This document shows positions 37,601-46,700 of a stretch of 64,000 nucleotides of DNA, piece after piece. Within the stretch, counting starts at the first letter, position 1. Every line of letters starts with the position of its first letter. The position numbers and the translations under genes were made by a program. The stretch is from positions 62,001-126,000 of the forward strand of contig JAHBUC010000008.1 in the NCBI GenBank assembly GCA_019638275.1. Reading direction: 5' to 3'. Source of the stretch: Cyclobacteriaceae bacterium (lineage in GTDB: Bacteria > Bacteroidota > Bacteroidia > Cytophagales > Cyclobacteriaceae). The notes beneath the pieces were generated by a model. That model worked only from the letters and a program-made list of their open reading frames with translations, ran no database searches and was not told where the DNA came from.

Positions 37601-37621
37601 GCTCGTACACTATACACGAGC
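37601..37621. terminator. Hairpin at the convergent DinB/lipoprotein junction
   Basis: GCTCGT and ACGAGC form a 6-bp stem with a 9-nt loop just after the DinB stop. There is no T-run in either direction, so its role is uncertain. Confidence 0.25.
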
Positions 37622-37706
37622 GATCAGGAGTACCCCCAGCATCAGCAGAAAGAAAAAGCAACACAATACGATAACTAAAATATAAAAACGGTTTATCGCA
37701 GCCTGT

Positions 37707-38273
37707 TTAGTATTTGATATTCAAATCGACAGAGACATCATGTGGTGCCGGGATTTGACCTCCAAAGTATGGCCACAGCATATAATATACGCCTGTCTTA
37801 CAGGTATTCCCCCGCTCAATGGTTACAGGCTCGTTATCATTCAATTGAAATATGTAAGCATTGTCTTGGATTGATATGCGATAGCGATTTATTTCATTCA
37901 AATTTACTACACCCACAAACGCTTCTCTACGCTCGCCATTTGCATAACAATACGCATAGATCTCCAATTGCTCATTAAACCACTGCCATCCAAATCGTGC
38001 ACTGTTATCATGGTGCTGTGAATTGCAATCCGAAAAACCCAACAGCTTGTTTTTGGAATCCTGAAATCCTTCTTCATTAAATTTGTAGATAGCTGACTCA
38101 TTAAACCTGGCTTCAAACAAAAGTGTATTGGATTGCAAGGTCTGAACAAGGCGTGGCGTAGAATAATGCTCACCCTTTTTTACTACAAACGTTTTAAACA
38201 TATCGGCTTCAGGCTCGCATGCGAACAATATGGTCAACAGGAGAGCAACGAATATATTGAGAGTGGTTTTCAT
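37707..38273 (-). CDS. Hypothetical lipoprotein
   Basis: A 188-residue protein with lipobox LFAC (Cys19). The mature part is rich in aromatic and charged residues (FGWQWFNEQLEIYAYCY) and looks beta-rich. Three or four further cysteines (NSQ-neighbouring FSDCNSQHH, AYCYANG, NTCKTGVY) could form disulfides. I recognise no family. It is the last of five leftward genes closely packed downstream of the response regulator, so it probably shares their transcript. Confidence 0.7.
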   Translation of the reverse strand: MKTTLNIFVALLLTILFACEPEADMFKTFVVKKGEHYSTPRLVQTLQSNTLLFEARFNESAIYKFNEEGFQDSKNKLLGFSDCNSQHHDNSARFGWQWFNEQLEIYAYCYANGERREAFVGVVNLNEINRYRISIQDNAYIFQLNDNEPVTIERGNTCKTGVYYMLWPYFGGQIPAPHDVSVDLNIKY

Positions 38274-38300
38274 AGGTTCAGTGGATATAAATATTAAAGA

Positions 38301-38462
38301 TTAAAGGCCAAACAAAGCCATAAGAATGGTTAAAATCACAATTCCGATAACCATGCCGGTTGCCACATTTGCCAACCGCTGGCGAAGTTTTTCAGATTTC
38401 ACTTCAACTTGTTCACGCGCCATTTGCCTGCGTGTATGATCGTATAAGAGTGTACTTTTCAT
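38301..38462 (-). CDS. 53-residue tail-anchored membrane protein
   Basis: A 53-codon frame from ATG (complement at 38460-38462) to TAA. The first 32 residues are basic and polar (MKSTLLYDHTRRQMAREQVE), followed by a single C-terminal hydrophobic helix, ATGMVIGIVILTILMALFGL. The gene fits neatly between its neighbours (27 nt and 12 nt gaps) on the same strand, which supports it being real. It could be a small inner-membrane protein made with the flanking envelope proteins. No family recognised. Confidence 0.6.
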   Translation of the reverse strand: MKSTLLYDHTRRQMAREQVEVKSEKLRQRLANVATGMVIGIVILTILMALFGL

Positions 38463-38474
38463 AACAATAATTTT

Positions 38475-38909
38475 TTAAAACATTTTTAGGAACAAGCGGG
38501 CAGAAAAAGATGGATGCCCGTGACGTAATGCGGATCCAACCGAAAAACCAGTTCGTGGGCTCAGATGAACACGTGTTTCCACACCAGGCACCACCGCAAA
38601 GAAGTTTTCATTCACAATACCTGCGCGAACGTTTACCAGAAAGGAAAGGCGTTCACTTTTCGCAATGGGCATTTGAAGAAACCCACCAAAGAAAGGATTT
38701 AACGGATCCAGTGACCCTGATTCCGAACTCCGATGCAAGCCGGCCTGGTAAAATCCACCAATGCCAAAGAGCGACTTCATTTCAAATCCGAGTGTTGCCG
38801 TGTATTCCATATTCGACACCGTTTTTTCCACACCCGATTGCAGTACTACCTGCTGGGCCATTGTAAAAAATGGCGCGAGAAAAATGCTGAGGATTAGTAT
38901 TGCTTTCAT
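38475..38909 (-). CDS. Small outer-membrane-like hypothetical protein
   Basis: A 144-residue exported protein (signal to about TMAQ, residue 18). The mature part alternates hydrophobic and polar residues and ends ARLFLKMF with a terminal Phe, the outer-membrane barrel signature. At this length it would make a small barrel or a partial one. It starts 1 nt after the stop of the upstream gene. No family recognised. Confidence 0.7.
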   Translation of the reverse strand: MKAILILSIFLAPFFTMAQQVVLQSGVEKTVSNMEYTATLGFEMKSLFGIGGFYQAGLHRSSESGSLDPLNPFFGGFLQMPIAKSERLSFLVNVRAGIVNENFFAVVPGVETRVHLSPRTGFSVGSALRHGHPSFSARLFLKMF

Positions 38910-38910
38910 C

Positions 38911-39141
38911 TTAGTAATCGTTGCTGTTTGAACCTGACTCGGAGAGCGTTGCCGCCTTTCTGATATTCTGTTCCACGCGGCATAAGCATGTAGAGATGAT
39001 GCCGAGGTAATCTTTTATATCAGGATGCGTGTAGTAGCGTTCCGTGAGTAAAAGCAAGCCTTGCACAGATGTTAGCATCGACAGGGTTTCTTCTGTACAC
39101 TGACGAAACGTTCCTGTAGGGTTAACTTTATTATTTTCCAT
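38911..39141 (-). CDS. 76-residue hypothetical protein
   Basis: A small soluble protein, mainly helical, with three cysteines (RQCTEE, STCLCRVE). No signal peptide or membrane segment is apparent. It lies 26 nt after the barrel-like gene on the same strand and 1 nt before the next, so it is part of the leftward set. I recognise no family. Confidence 0.6.
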   Translation of the reverse strand: MENNKVNPTGTFRQCTEETLSMLTSVQGLLLLTERYYTHPDIKDYLGIISTCLCRVEQNIRKAATLSESGSNSNDY

Positions 39142-39167
39142 TGTCAGATTAATTTTAATTTGATTGA

Positions 39168-39854
39168 TTAACGGATTCCACCAAAACTCACCCCTACACT
39201 TACCGAGCTTCTATCTGAAATAGCCGTGTTACTGAAAACATCATCACCTCTCATCATTACCGGTTTGCCGAAACGGGCTTCAGTAAACAGGTGAACAAAC
39301 GTTCCGAAAAAGTGAAGACGGTATTCAAGACCCATTCCCACAGTAGCTACTGTTGCCGACATTTTGCCTAACAGTGGCTCGCTTCCTGAACTGTAATTCA
39401 CAGGCGTGTTTTCGTTATTCAGGTAATTACCATGAAACTTTAAGAAGCCCTGCGACACACCGCCCATTATGTATGGATTCAACTTTCCTACATAATTTCT
39501 GTCGATCGCACTGATCGGATAAAAGTTTCCTAAGCCTTCAATTTCAATAGTGTTTACCGTTCTGGATGTTTTTGCAGAGGAGTAGTAATACCCTAAGCCA
39601 TGGATACGCGCCTGGATAATATCATTGCCAATAATGAATCCGGCATTGCCTCCCTCCTGAACAACACGAAGGTTGTTTAATTCCGGTATGTCGCTGGTTA
39701 AGGTAAAAGAGCGAATACCAAAATTTGTTGCGATACCCTTATACAAAGGTTGTTGCGCCTGTGCAGTACATGATTTTACCATCAACACTGCGAATAGCAC
39801 AAAAAAGAAAAGTCCTTTTGCGCTGTTGTACTCAAGTCTGTTAAACGTGTCCAT
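39168..39854 (-). CDS. Outer-membrane beta-barrel hypothetical protein
   Basis: A protein of 228 residues from the ATG at 39854. A reading from 39923 adds 23 residues ahead of the signal peptide and is rejected. A signal segment (GLFFFVLFAVLMVKSCTAQAQQ) is followed by repeated amphipathic strands and a C-terminal SVGVSFGGIR. It is probably an eight-stranded outer-membrane barrel of unknown role. It leads a compact leftward cluster downstream of the repeat-rich region at 39940-40111. Confidence 0.7.
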   Translation of the reverse strand: MDTFNRLEYNSAKGLFFFVLFAVLMVKSCTAQAQQPLYKGIATNFGIRSFTLTSDIPELNNLRVVQEGGNAGFIIGNDIIQARIHGLGYYYSSAKTSRTVNTIEIEGLGNFYPISAIDRNYVGKLNPYIMGGVSQGFLKFHGNYLNNENTPVNYSSGSEPLLGKMSATVATVGMGLEYRLHFFGTFVHLFTEARFGKPVMMRGDDVFSNTAISDRSSVSVGVSFGGIR

Positions 39855-39939
39855 AAAAGAGTTTTTTGTTTGGGTTAGTAATATGTTTTTGCGTTCAATA
39901 ATCATGAAGCAAAGGTGGAGCACGCGCAGCCCGAAAAAA

Positions 39940-40111
39940 TCAGGGCAAATCGGATATTGAAAAAATCAGGAAACAGGGAAGGATTATGCTGCCCGGAGCA
40001 TCAAAAACAAATAATCATGTTTTCGTTCTGAGAAAGAAATCAGGAATGACTGGAGTAATCCCTGAGCAATAAGTCGGGGTAAATCCCTGAGAACTCAGGG
40101 TAAACCCTGAG
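39940..40111. repeat. Cluster of CCCTGAG / CTCAGGG elements
   Basis: Exact CCCTGAG occurs at 40060-40066, 40085-40091 and 40105-40111, and its complement CTCAGGG at 40094-40100. Together they make two overlapping palindromes: CCCTGAG-AA-CTCAGGG and CTCAGGG-TAAA-CCCTGAG. Looser TCAGG copies lie at 39940, 39966 and 40040. The cluster fills the 270-nt gap between the response regulator stop and the next leftward gene. It may be a protein-binding array or a set of mutually exclusive RNA hairpins. Confidence 0.65.
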
Positions 40112-40124
40112 AAATTGGGTAGCT

Positions 40125-40796
40125 TCAGATGGTATCTACATCGATAAGCTTGTTCTTAATGGCGTATTTAACCAGCTCTGCGGTGTTCTTTAAGCCAAGC
40201 TTTTGCAGGATATTGGTCTTGTGGGTTTCAACTGTTTTTACACTGATAAAAAGCCCCTCAGCCACCTCTTTATTCGTACGACCGGTAGCCACCAACCCCA
40301 ATACCTCAAATTCACGTTTGGTCAGGTCGTTGGGAAGTTTAGCTGTGGGGGTTTTGAGTTTTTCGCGCGAATAGAAGTCCTCAAATACAAGCTTCATAAT
40401 CGCATCGTTGAAAAAGCGTCCACCTTTACTTACGGTACGAATGGCTTCAACCAGGGTATCCTTGTCTATATCTTTTGGTAGATACCCATCTACACCCGAT
40501 TGAATGCCCGCGGAGACATATTCCCGGCTTATCTCCATACTTAGCATAACCACCTTTATAGTGGGATCATCACTCTTAATCCACCGGGTAGCCTCAATAC
40601 CGGTCATTCCTCCCATCAAAACATCCATCAAAATCACATCGGGGCGGTTTTCCCGCACGGCATTGATGGCATCCTCACCGCTGGACACTGACGCGATAAC
40701 CTCCACATCTGCTACATCACTTAACATGGCAGCTACACCGTGCCGGATTAATGTGTGATCATCTGTAAGCAAAACCTTGATTGGATTGGAGTTCAT
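40125..40796 (-). CDS. NarL/LuxR-type response regulator (orphan)
   Basis: A protein of 223 residues from the ATG at 40796; the longer 40853 reading is rejected because it overlaps the promoter box. The receiver domain (about 5-125) has acidic residues T-D-D at 11-13, phosphoacceptor D58 in ILMDVLMG, and Lys in YLPKDID. A LuxR helix-turn-helix (about 150-215) contains LTKREFEVLGLVATG and TVETHKTNILQKLGL. No histidine kinase is encoded nearby, so the partner is elsewhere or absent. The leftward small-envelope-protein cluster and the CCCTGAG repeats directly downstream are plausible targets. Confidence 0.9.
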   Translation of the reverse strand: MNSNPIKVLLTDDHTLIRHGVAAMLSDVADVEVIASVSSGEDAINAVRENRPDVILMDVLMGGMTGIEATRWIKSDDPTIKVVMLSMEISREYVSAGIQSGVDGYLPKDIDKDTLVEAIRTVSKGGRFFNDAIMKLVFEDFYSREKLKTPTAKLPNDLTKREFEVLGLVATGRTNKEVAEGLFISVKTVETHKTNILQKLGLKNTAELVKYAIKNKLIDVDTI

Positions 40797-40850
40797 AATA
40801 GCGGAGCAGTATTTATTATTGGGAATATAGGCCTTATTCTGCATTATTTC

Positions 40851-40858
40851 CAAAATTA
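40851..40858 (-). promoter_or_regulatory. Bacteroidota -7 box (TAATTTTG on the minus strand) for the response regulator
   Basis: An exact TAnnTTTG reading leftward lies 54 nt before the regulator ATG. No TTTG is present at the upstream distance. Confidence 0.45.
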
Positions 40859-40886
40859 ACCCTAAACCCTGAAGTCGGTCTTATCC

Positions 40887-40917
40887 TTTGGCAGGCCACT
40901 TCATAGCGTTATCTTTG
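40887..40917 (+). promoter_or_regulatory. Complete Bacteroidota promoter for mtaB
   Basis: TTTG (40887-40890), a 19-nt spacer, then TATCTTTG (40910-40917): both boxes match the TTTG-N19-TAnnTTTG consensus. The start codon is 28 nt downstream. It is divergent from the response regulator promoter. Confidence 0.75.
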
Positions 40918-40945
40918 CGGCTCGTTCGATATAGGCAACGGACAC

Positions 40946-42262
40946 ATGAAGAAAGTAGCGTTTTATACCCTGGGCTGTAAGCTCAATTATTCTGAAACCT
41001 CAACCATTTCAAGGCAATTTGAGCAGAAGGGGTACAAAAAGGTTTCCTTTACCGATTCCCCCGACATTTTCATCATCAACACCTGCTCGGTTACTGAAAA
41101 CGCAGATAAGAAATGCCACAAAATCGTTCGTGAAGCACGCGCGATCTCACCGGAAGCTTATGTGGCCATTATTGGCTGTTATGCTCAGTTAAAACCTAGG
41201 GAAATTTCTGAAATACCCGGAGTAGATGCCGTGTTAGGGGCTGCTGAAAAATTTCGGTTGGTAGAACTGTTGGATGGTTTTGTACGGAAGCCACAGGCAG
41301 AGGTTCATGCTGCCGAAGTGGAAACAGCAACATCTTTTAACACTTCCTATTCGTTGCATGACCGTACGCGCACTTTTCTTAAGGTTCAGGATGGTTGCGA
41401 TTATTCCTGTACATTCTGTACCATTCCGCTTGCCCGAGGCTCAAGCCGAAGTGATACCATTGAGAATGTGGTGAAAAATGCGAAGGAGATTGCAACGTCA
41501 GGTGTGAAGGAGATTGTGCTGACCGGAGTAAATACCGGTGACTTTGGTATACAGAACGGAAACCGGGTTGAACGATTCGCTGACCTGGTGAAAGCCCTTG
41601 ATCAGGTTGATGGCGTGGAGCGCATCCGCATTTCATCCATTGAGCCCAACCTGCTCTCAGATGAAATCATTGAATTTGTTTCTACATCAAAACGGTTTGT
41701 TCCACATTTCCATATCCCGCTTCAATCGGGATCTAATAAAATACTCAAGCTGATGCGCAGGCGCTACCAACGCGAACTCTATACGAGCCGTGTTGAAAAG
41801 ATTAAAAATACAATGCCCCATGCCTGCATTGGTGTAGATGTAATTGTTGGCTTTCCGGGCGAAACGCGGGAGGACTTTTTGGAAACGTACAGCTACCTGA
41901 ATGAACTGAACATTGCCTACCTGCACGTATTTACCTATTCCGAACGAGACAATACAATAGCCGCTACCCTTCCGGGTGAAGTTCCAGCAAAAGATCGGGC
42001 TGAACGGTCGAAGATGTTGCACATACTTTCTGACAAGAAAAGAAGGAGGTTTTATGAGGAGAACCTGGGGCAGCAATTTACCGTGCTGTTTGAAAATGAT
42101 GTCGAGAATGACCAGATGCACGGATTTACCGAGAACTATATCCGTGTAACCGCCAAATATGACCCGCTTCTAATAAACGAGCTGAAGCCCGTCAAGCTTA
42201 CAGCCATTAACGATAAGGGGCTCGTAGAAGTAGAGGAAACCCTTGAATTCGCCCATCATTAA
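40946..42262 (+). CDS. mtaB: tRNA t6A37 methylthiotransferase
   Basis: A 438-residue radical-SAM enzyme adding a methylthio group to t6A at tRNA position 37. The N-terminal UPF0004 domain holds the auxiliary cluster cysteines in TLGCKLN, NTCSVTE and IIGCYAQL. The radical SAM cluster is CDYSCTFC at about 151-158. A C-terminal TRAM-like segment follows. The GCKLN form, rather than GCQMN, points to MtaB instead of MiaB or RimO. It is monocistronic with a good promoter and terminator. Confidence 0.94.
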   Translation: MKKVAFYTLGCKLNYSETSTISRQFEQKGYKKVSFTDSPDIFIINTCSVTENADKKCHKIVREARAISPEAYVAIIGCYAQLKPREISEIPGVDAVLGAAEKFRLVELLDGFVRKPQAEVHAAEVETATSFNTSYSLHDRTRTFLKVQDGCDYSCTFCTIPLARGSSRSDTIENVVKNAKEIATSGVKEIVLTGVNTGDFGIQNGNRVERFADLVKALDQVDGVERIRISSIEPNLLSDEIIEFVSTSKRFVPHFHIPLQSGSNKILKLMRRRYQRELYTSRVEKIKNTMPHACIGVDVIVGFPGETREDFLETYSYLNELNIAYLHVFTYSERDNTIAATLPGEVPAKDRAERSKMLHILSDKKRRRFYEENLGQQFTVLFENDVENDQMHGFTENYIRVTAKYDPLLINELKPVKLTAINDKGLVEVEETLEFAHH

Positions 42263-42300
42263 ACTGCGCAAACAGCCGGTTGATGTTTACTTTGGGTACA

Positions 42301-42327
42301 AAAAGTGAGAATTCACTTCATTTTTTA
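42301..42327 (+). terminator. Rho-independent terminator after mtaB
   Basis: Stem AAGTGA (42303-42308) with TCACTT (42313-42318), loop GAAT, then CATTTTTTAAC. It lies about 40 nt after the mtaB stop. Confidence 0.7.
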
Positions 42328-42623
42328 ACATTTTCAATCTTCTCCTGAAAAAGGCCGAATCTGTAAGAAAACGTCATTTTTGGTGCTCATCCTATTCCTT
42401 ATAAGCATTATCTAACTTACTGATCAAAAGGCACTTAAAATAAGTCACTCAAATGGATTTATAAGGTAAAAACAATGCCTATCGCAACGCATTTGAACGT
42501 AAGGCTTTTGCTGAATTGAACCGATCTTATTGCCGATTTCAGCTTTTTGGTAATTCTACCCCCTTCGTCTTACATCAATCAGAACACAACCCACTACACC
42601 GATCCTGTGAGTTAGAACCGCTC

Positions 42624-42631
42624 TACTTTTG
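42624..42631 (+). promoter_or_regulatory. Bacteroidota -7 box (TACTTTTG) for the small lipoprotein
   Basis: An exact TAnnTTTG match lies 23 nt before the ATG at 42655. No matching upstream TTTG is found. Confidence 0.5.
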
Positions 42632-42654
42632 AGTCATCAAAAAAAACACACTCT

Positions 42655-42810
42655 ATGAAACGCACACTAGTTGGCTTAAGTCTGATTGCTTGTTTAGCCC
42701 TTGGTTCTTGCAGCTTTGAAATTTCTCATTGCCCTGCATATTCACACCACAACAAAGCCACCAAGCATGGTGAGAAGGCCCAGGAGAAATACGCCAAACG
42801 TAAGATTTAA
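42655..42810 (+). CDS. 51-residue lipoprotein
   Basis: A 51-codon frame with a clear lipoprotein signal and lipobox LGSC (Cys19). The mature part is only about 33 residues, with a second Cys at 26, three His and a strongly basic tail (KHGEKAQEKYAKRKI). It has its own promoter box 23 nt upstream and ends 12 nt before the convergent PorP/SprF gene. Small basic lipoproteins like this are common and unclassified. It may be an envelope factor; no family recognised. Confidence 0.65.
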   Translation: MKRTLVGLSLIACLALGSCSFEISHCPAYSHHNKATKHGEKAQEKYAKRKI

Positions 42811-42822
42811 GTACCCGGTCAA

Positions 42823-43749
42823 CTACCAGTATGAAGGGCAGGCCAGTCCTTTGTGAAGCTTATTGATCTTGATGCGGTAGTTCACCATTATCTCGTGCGT
42901 GCCATTCGAAAACCTGGCCATGTCCGAAGTAGTAAAATCATACGCGTACCCCACATGAAAATTCTCGTTGATTTGAAGTTCAAACAAACCAACAACGGAA
43001 TCATTCAACCTGTAGGATAATCCGAACCCAACCACATCATAAAGTACCGCTAACAGGTTAAAGTCAAAACTAAGTGGAGCCTCTTCCTGAAAACGAATCA
43101 CCGTTGAAGGATAAAGTTTAACATCCTTCGATAATTCCTTCATAAACCCGCCAGTAAGGTAATAGTACCTGCGTTGCAACGCCTCACTCTCCAACGATTC
43201 AAAGTCGACAACTTTGTTATTTAAACCATAAGGCACGGATAAGCCGACATAAAATTTATCTGAGCGCAAGTATAAACCGGCACCAAAATTCCAGGTAAAC
43301 GTGCGATCAACCACACCAAAAAATGGATCGGTCGGGCTTTTCGGATTCAACTTACCGTAATCCGATTTAAAGTCGTTAAAACCACCCTGCAAGCCAAACG
43401 ACAATGTTGTTTTGGAATACTGCGATACCGGAATCTTATATGAATATGCCAGGTACAATGAGTTTTCCCCATGTATTCCAATTTCATCGCGGCCTGCTAT
43501 AATGCCCACCCCTGCCCTTGAACCGCGAAAACCTGAATGCACCGTTGCGGTTAGTGTGCGGGGCGCTCCGGGAAAGTTTACCCACTGATTGCGGTAAATG
43601 GCTGTGGCGCTTAACTGAACATGGTTACCGGCATAGGCTGGATTTAGCAGTAATGGATCGAACATGTATAGCGATTGCATGGGCCGCTGCTGGCCGTAGA
43701 CTTGCCATGTCAGTAAAATTCCGGTTACTATGGTAATTAGTCTGATCAT
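42823..43749 (-). CDS. PorP/SprF family T9SS outer-membrane protein
   Basis: A 308-residue outer-membrane protein of the T9SS PorP/SprF family. After a signal peptide (to about YGQ, residue 20) it has the family signature SLYMFDPLLLNPAYAG, then IYRNQWVNFPGAPRT and repeated barrel strands. Family members anchor or assist export of type B sorting-domain proteins at the surface. Its start overlaps the stop of the 3975-residue adhesin by 4 nt (ATGA), so the two are translationally coupled and this is very probably that adhesin's dedicated partner. Confidence 0.92.
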   Translation of the reverse strand: MIRLITIVTGILLTWQVYGQQRPMQSLYMFDPLLLNPAYAGNHVQLSATAIYRNQWVNFPGAPRTLTATVHSGFRGSRAGVGIIAGRDEIGIHGENSLYLAYSYKIPVSQYSKTTLSFGLQGGFNDFKSDYGKLNPKSPTDPFFGVVDRTFTWNFGAGLYLRSDKFYVGLSVPYGLNNKVVDFESLESEALQRRYYYLTGGFMKELSKDVKLYPSTVIRFQEEAPLSFDFNLLAVLYDVVGFGLSYRLNDSVVGLFELQINENFHVGYAYDFTTSDMARFSNGTHEIMVNYRIKINKLHKGLACPSYW

Positions 43750-46700
43750 CGTACCAATTCTAAAAATCCGGTAATCGGTTTTGATCCATCGCGCTTGTCA
43801 ATGATGTAGAAGTAGGTTCCATCCGGCAGGTCATTACCCATCGAATATACGCCCTTCTCACCAATGCCTCTGAATACCGTATCGGCATTATCATATCCAT
43901 TGGCTTCATACACCAATACCCCGTACCTATTAAACACCTTTACATTGTTATTCGGGTAATTCGAAATACAGTCAATGATCCAGGTGTCATTGTTATTATC
44001 GCCATTGGCAGACACCAGGTTGTAAGACAGTATCTCTGTGCGCACCTCGCCAACAGCCTCACCGTAACAAAACTCGTTGGTCAGGAATTCGGCCCTGTAA
44101 AAACCTGGCGATACTTCAAATACCTGAATACCATCTCCAATGGAAGCATTATTAGATTCGTCAAACCAACGAATACCCCGTAACACCACATTCTCAGAAT
44201 TTGTAATGTTGAGCAACACCGAACCTGTACCCGTTAACGTCGGGCTAACATCAGGGCAATACGAAGGCGTTGTTTGAACACTCCCCAAGGGCAGTACACG
44301 TTCATCCGGAACAACAATTGAACGAACATTCGAACAACCGGTAGTTAACACCACAGCTCTCACGGTATACGTCTGGCTGATCAGGTGCAGGTAATTCACC
44401 CCAACTGTGTCCGGTGTTTGTGTGGAAGCCTGTGTATTGCTCAACTCACCCGTAAACCATTCAAACCTGAAGCCGGCTGTTTGATTATTCACATGGGCAC
44501 GTACCCATCCATTCGGGCGTGCCAGTGGTTCCTGCGGATAAAAATCTTCCCAACAAATTGTGTTCGGTTGAATTAACTGAGCGCTTGGCGCTACCGGCAA
44601 TGTCTGATCAACCGGTATGGTCCCCTGGGCCAACGTATCACATCCTGATGATCGATTTACAATGCTTACAAAATAGTTACCCTGATCCTGACCGATCAGT
44701 TTATGCTGCGTTGAAAGGGTGTCACCAACGCCCGGAGGGTTGGTTAATGCACTCCACCACGAAAAATCATAATTCGAAACAGGTCTTCCATCGGCAGTGG
44801 CAGAGAGTTGTCCGTTAAAGCGTGTATCGCAATTGGTTAACGGATTTTCAAGTTCAACAAGCGGTACAGGTCTTCTGCGATCGTTGGCGATCGAAGTTGT
44901 ATCCACTACAATACATCCGGTATTTAAGTCTATTAAGCGCACGGTATATAAGCCATCATTCAATGGATCTGCAATAAAACTACCAGGTTGCGGTGAGAAC
45001 GGGAGGTTAGGAAGATTAGCCATGTCGGGCGCAACCGGAGGAGGCTCAACACCAAGACCAGCCGTCAATTGATTTCCATTATACAAATCAACCCGGAAGT
45101 TGTAAGGAGGACTATACGTTAATCCGTTGACAATAGGGAACGGCAGAACACGAACCACCACAGATCCATTATCAACCAAACAACTGCTTTGCGGATCACC
45201 GGAAAGCGCTATGGCAGGGAAAAACTTCGGATCAAAAGGTGGTATAATAAAGAGCCTGGTTGTGGCACAACCTGTTGTAGCGTTTAGTGCTGTAACGGAG
45301 TAATTACCACTAGTCAGATCATTGATGGTGGATTGACTACCCGGCCATGGATCAATAACCGTTGTGCCGGTTCCGTCAAGGCTGTTAAACCAGGTAAAGG
45401 TATAATTGGGGTTAGTGGCATTAAATCCATCAGCAGTTGCCTGAAGCACCGCTGTACCATCTGAAGGATCGCAACTCAACTGTAATACCGTTTGTTGTAT
45501 CACCACGCTCGGGTAAACAATGTCTACAGAATCAATCCGGACTTCTGTTGGTGTTGAACGACACTCAGTCAACAGATCGCGAACAGAGACATAGTATGTA
45601 CCCGCTTGAAGCATGGATACAAAACGTTGATTGGTCGGTGCACCATTCGGTACATTACCGGCAGGTGCAGGATTTGTAAAAGCATCGGTTGCGTTATCGT
45701 ACCAATCGTACTGGAAGTTTGGCGGATCAAGTGCAGGCGATCCTGTTATCGGAGCATTGGTGCCGATGCGTATGGCTGTAACAGTTGCATCTCCCCCATT
45801 ACCCAAACAATCGAATGGTAAGTTCTTATCCACACTGATGATGTTAGGCTTGCTGGCAACCGGATCATACTGTACTATAACTTGTGCAGGTGTTTCACAA
45901 AGGGTAACCTGGTTTCTTACCATAAAGTTATAAGTACCATCTCCAAGGTTCATCAGGCTATCCAAATCGCCATCATTAATACCATTGCCATTATTGCCTA
46001 AAAACTGAAAGGGAGGCGCTCCCGCTGGAGGATTCGGACCCGTATACGTAAATTCATAATCATACAATGCTCCAACACCCGGACCGGAATTATCGCGAAC
46101 ATTTAGCCTGATCGCACCATTCAGAAATGCTCCTGTACATGATGAGTTAACAAAGGTTTGGAATGAAGGAATCGGATTAACGGCAATATCCTGAATATCC
46201 ACCCGGAACGGTGCCGATTCACAACCCGAACCCGATAAGCCATCGGCTCTTCGTGCTACCACATAATAACTTCCGGCCTGAATAGTTGGGTGATTGGCAA
46301 CCGTTAAATTGTCTTCTCCCTGAACATCATCAATAATGGCTGGTAAATTATTCGGATTGTTTGCAACCCAGGTAAAGTGGAAGTTATTGTGATCCGGATC
46401 AATCACTCCATTGATCGAAACATCTTCTACCAAAATTGAACCACCAAAGTCACAAATATCCTGATCGGTTTTGCTGGCATCCACTACCAGTATGACTGCA
46501 TCGTTTTGCTGAAGCACAATACTACCCGAAGTTGAACAAGCCGTTACCACGTTGGTAACCTGAACGGTATATGATCCCGGGCCGATCAAATCGGTATTGG
46601 GTGTACTGTACGGACTGGCTTGATTCAGCACATCGCTTGCACTGAACAAGGCCCCTGCTCCATCGGGATCATTCGTCCAGACAAAATCATAATTGGCGCC

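Larger units (their letters stand above)
42263..42654. other. 392-nt intergenic region
   Basis: It contains the mtaB terminator (42301-42327) and the promoter box of the small lipoprotein (42624-42631). Between them I see no reading frame, RNA gene or repeat that I can support. Confidence 0.5.

Noticed and set aside
37610..37706. Leftward frame coding for a hydrophobic helix after the lipoprotein gene
   Set aside because: The peptide resembles a membrane segment, but no ATG, GTG or TTG lies upstream of the helix in an open frame. The first in-frame ATG leaves only a fragment of about 10 residues.
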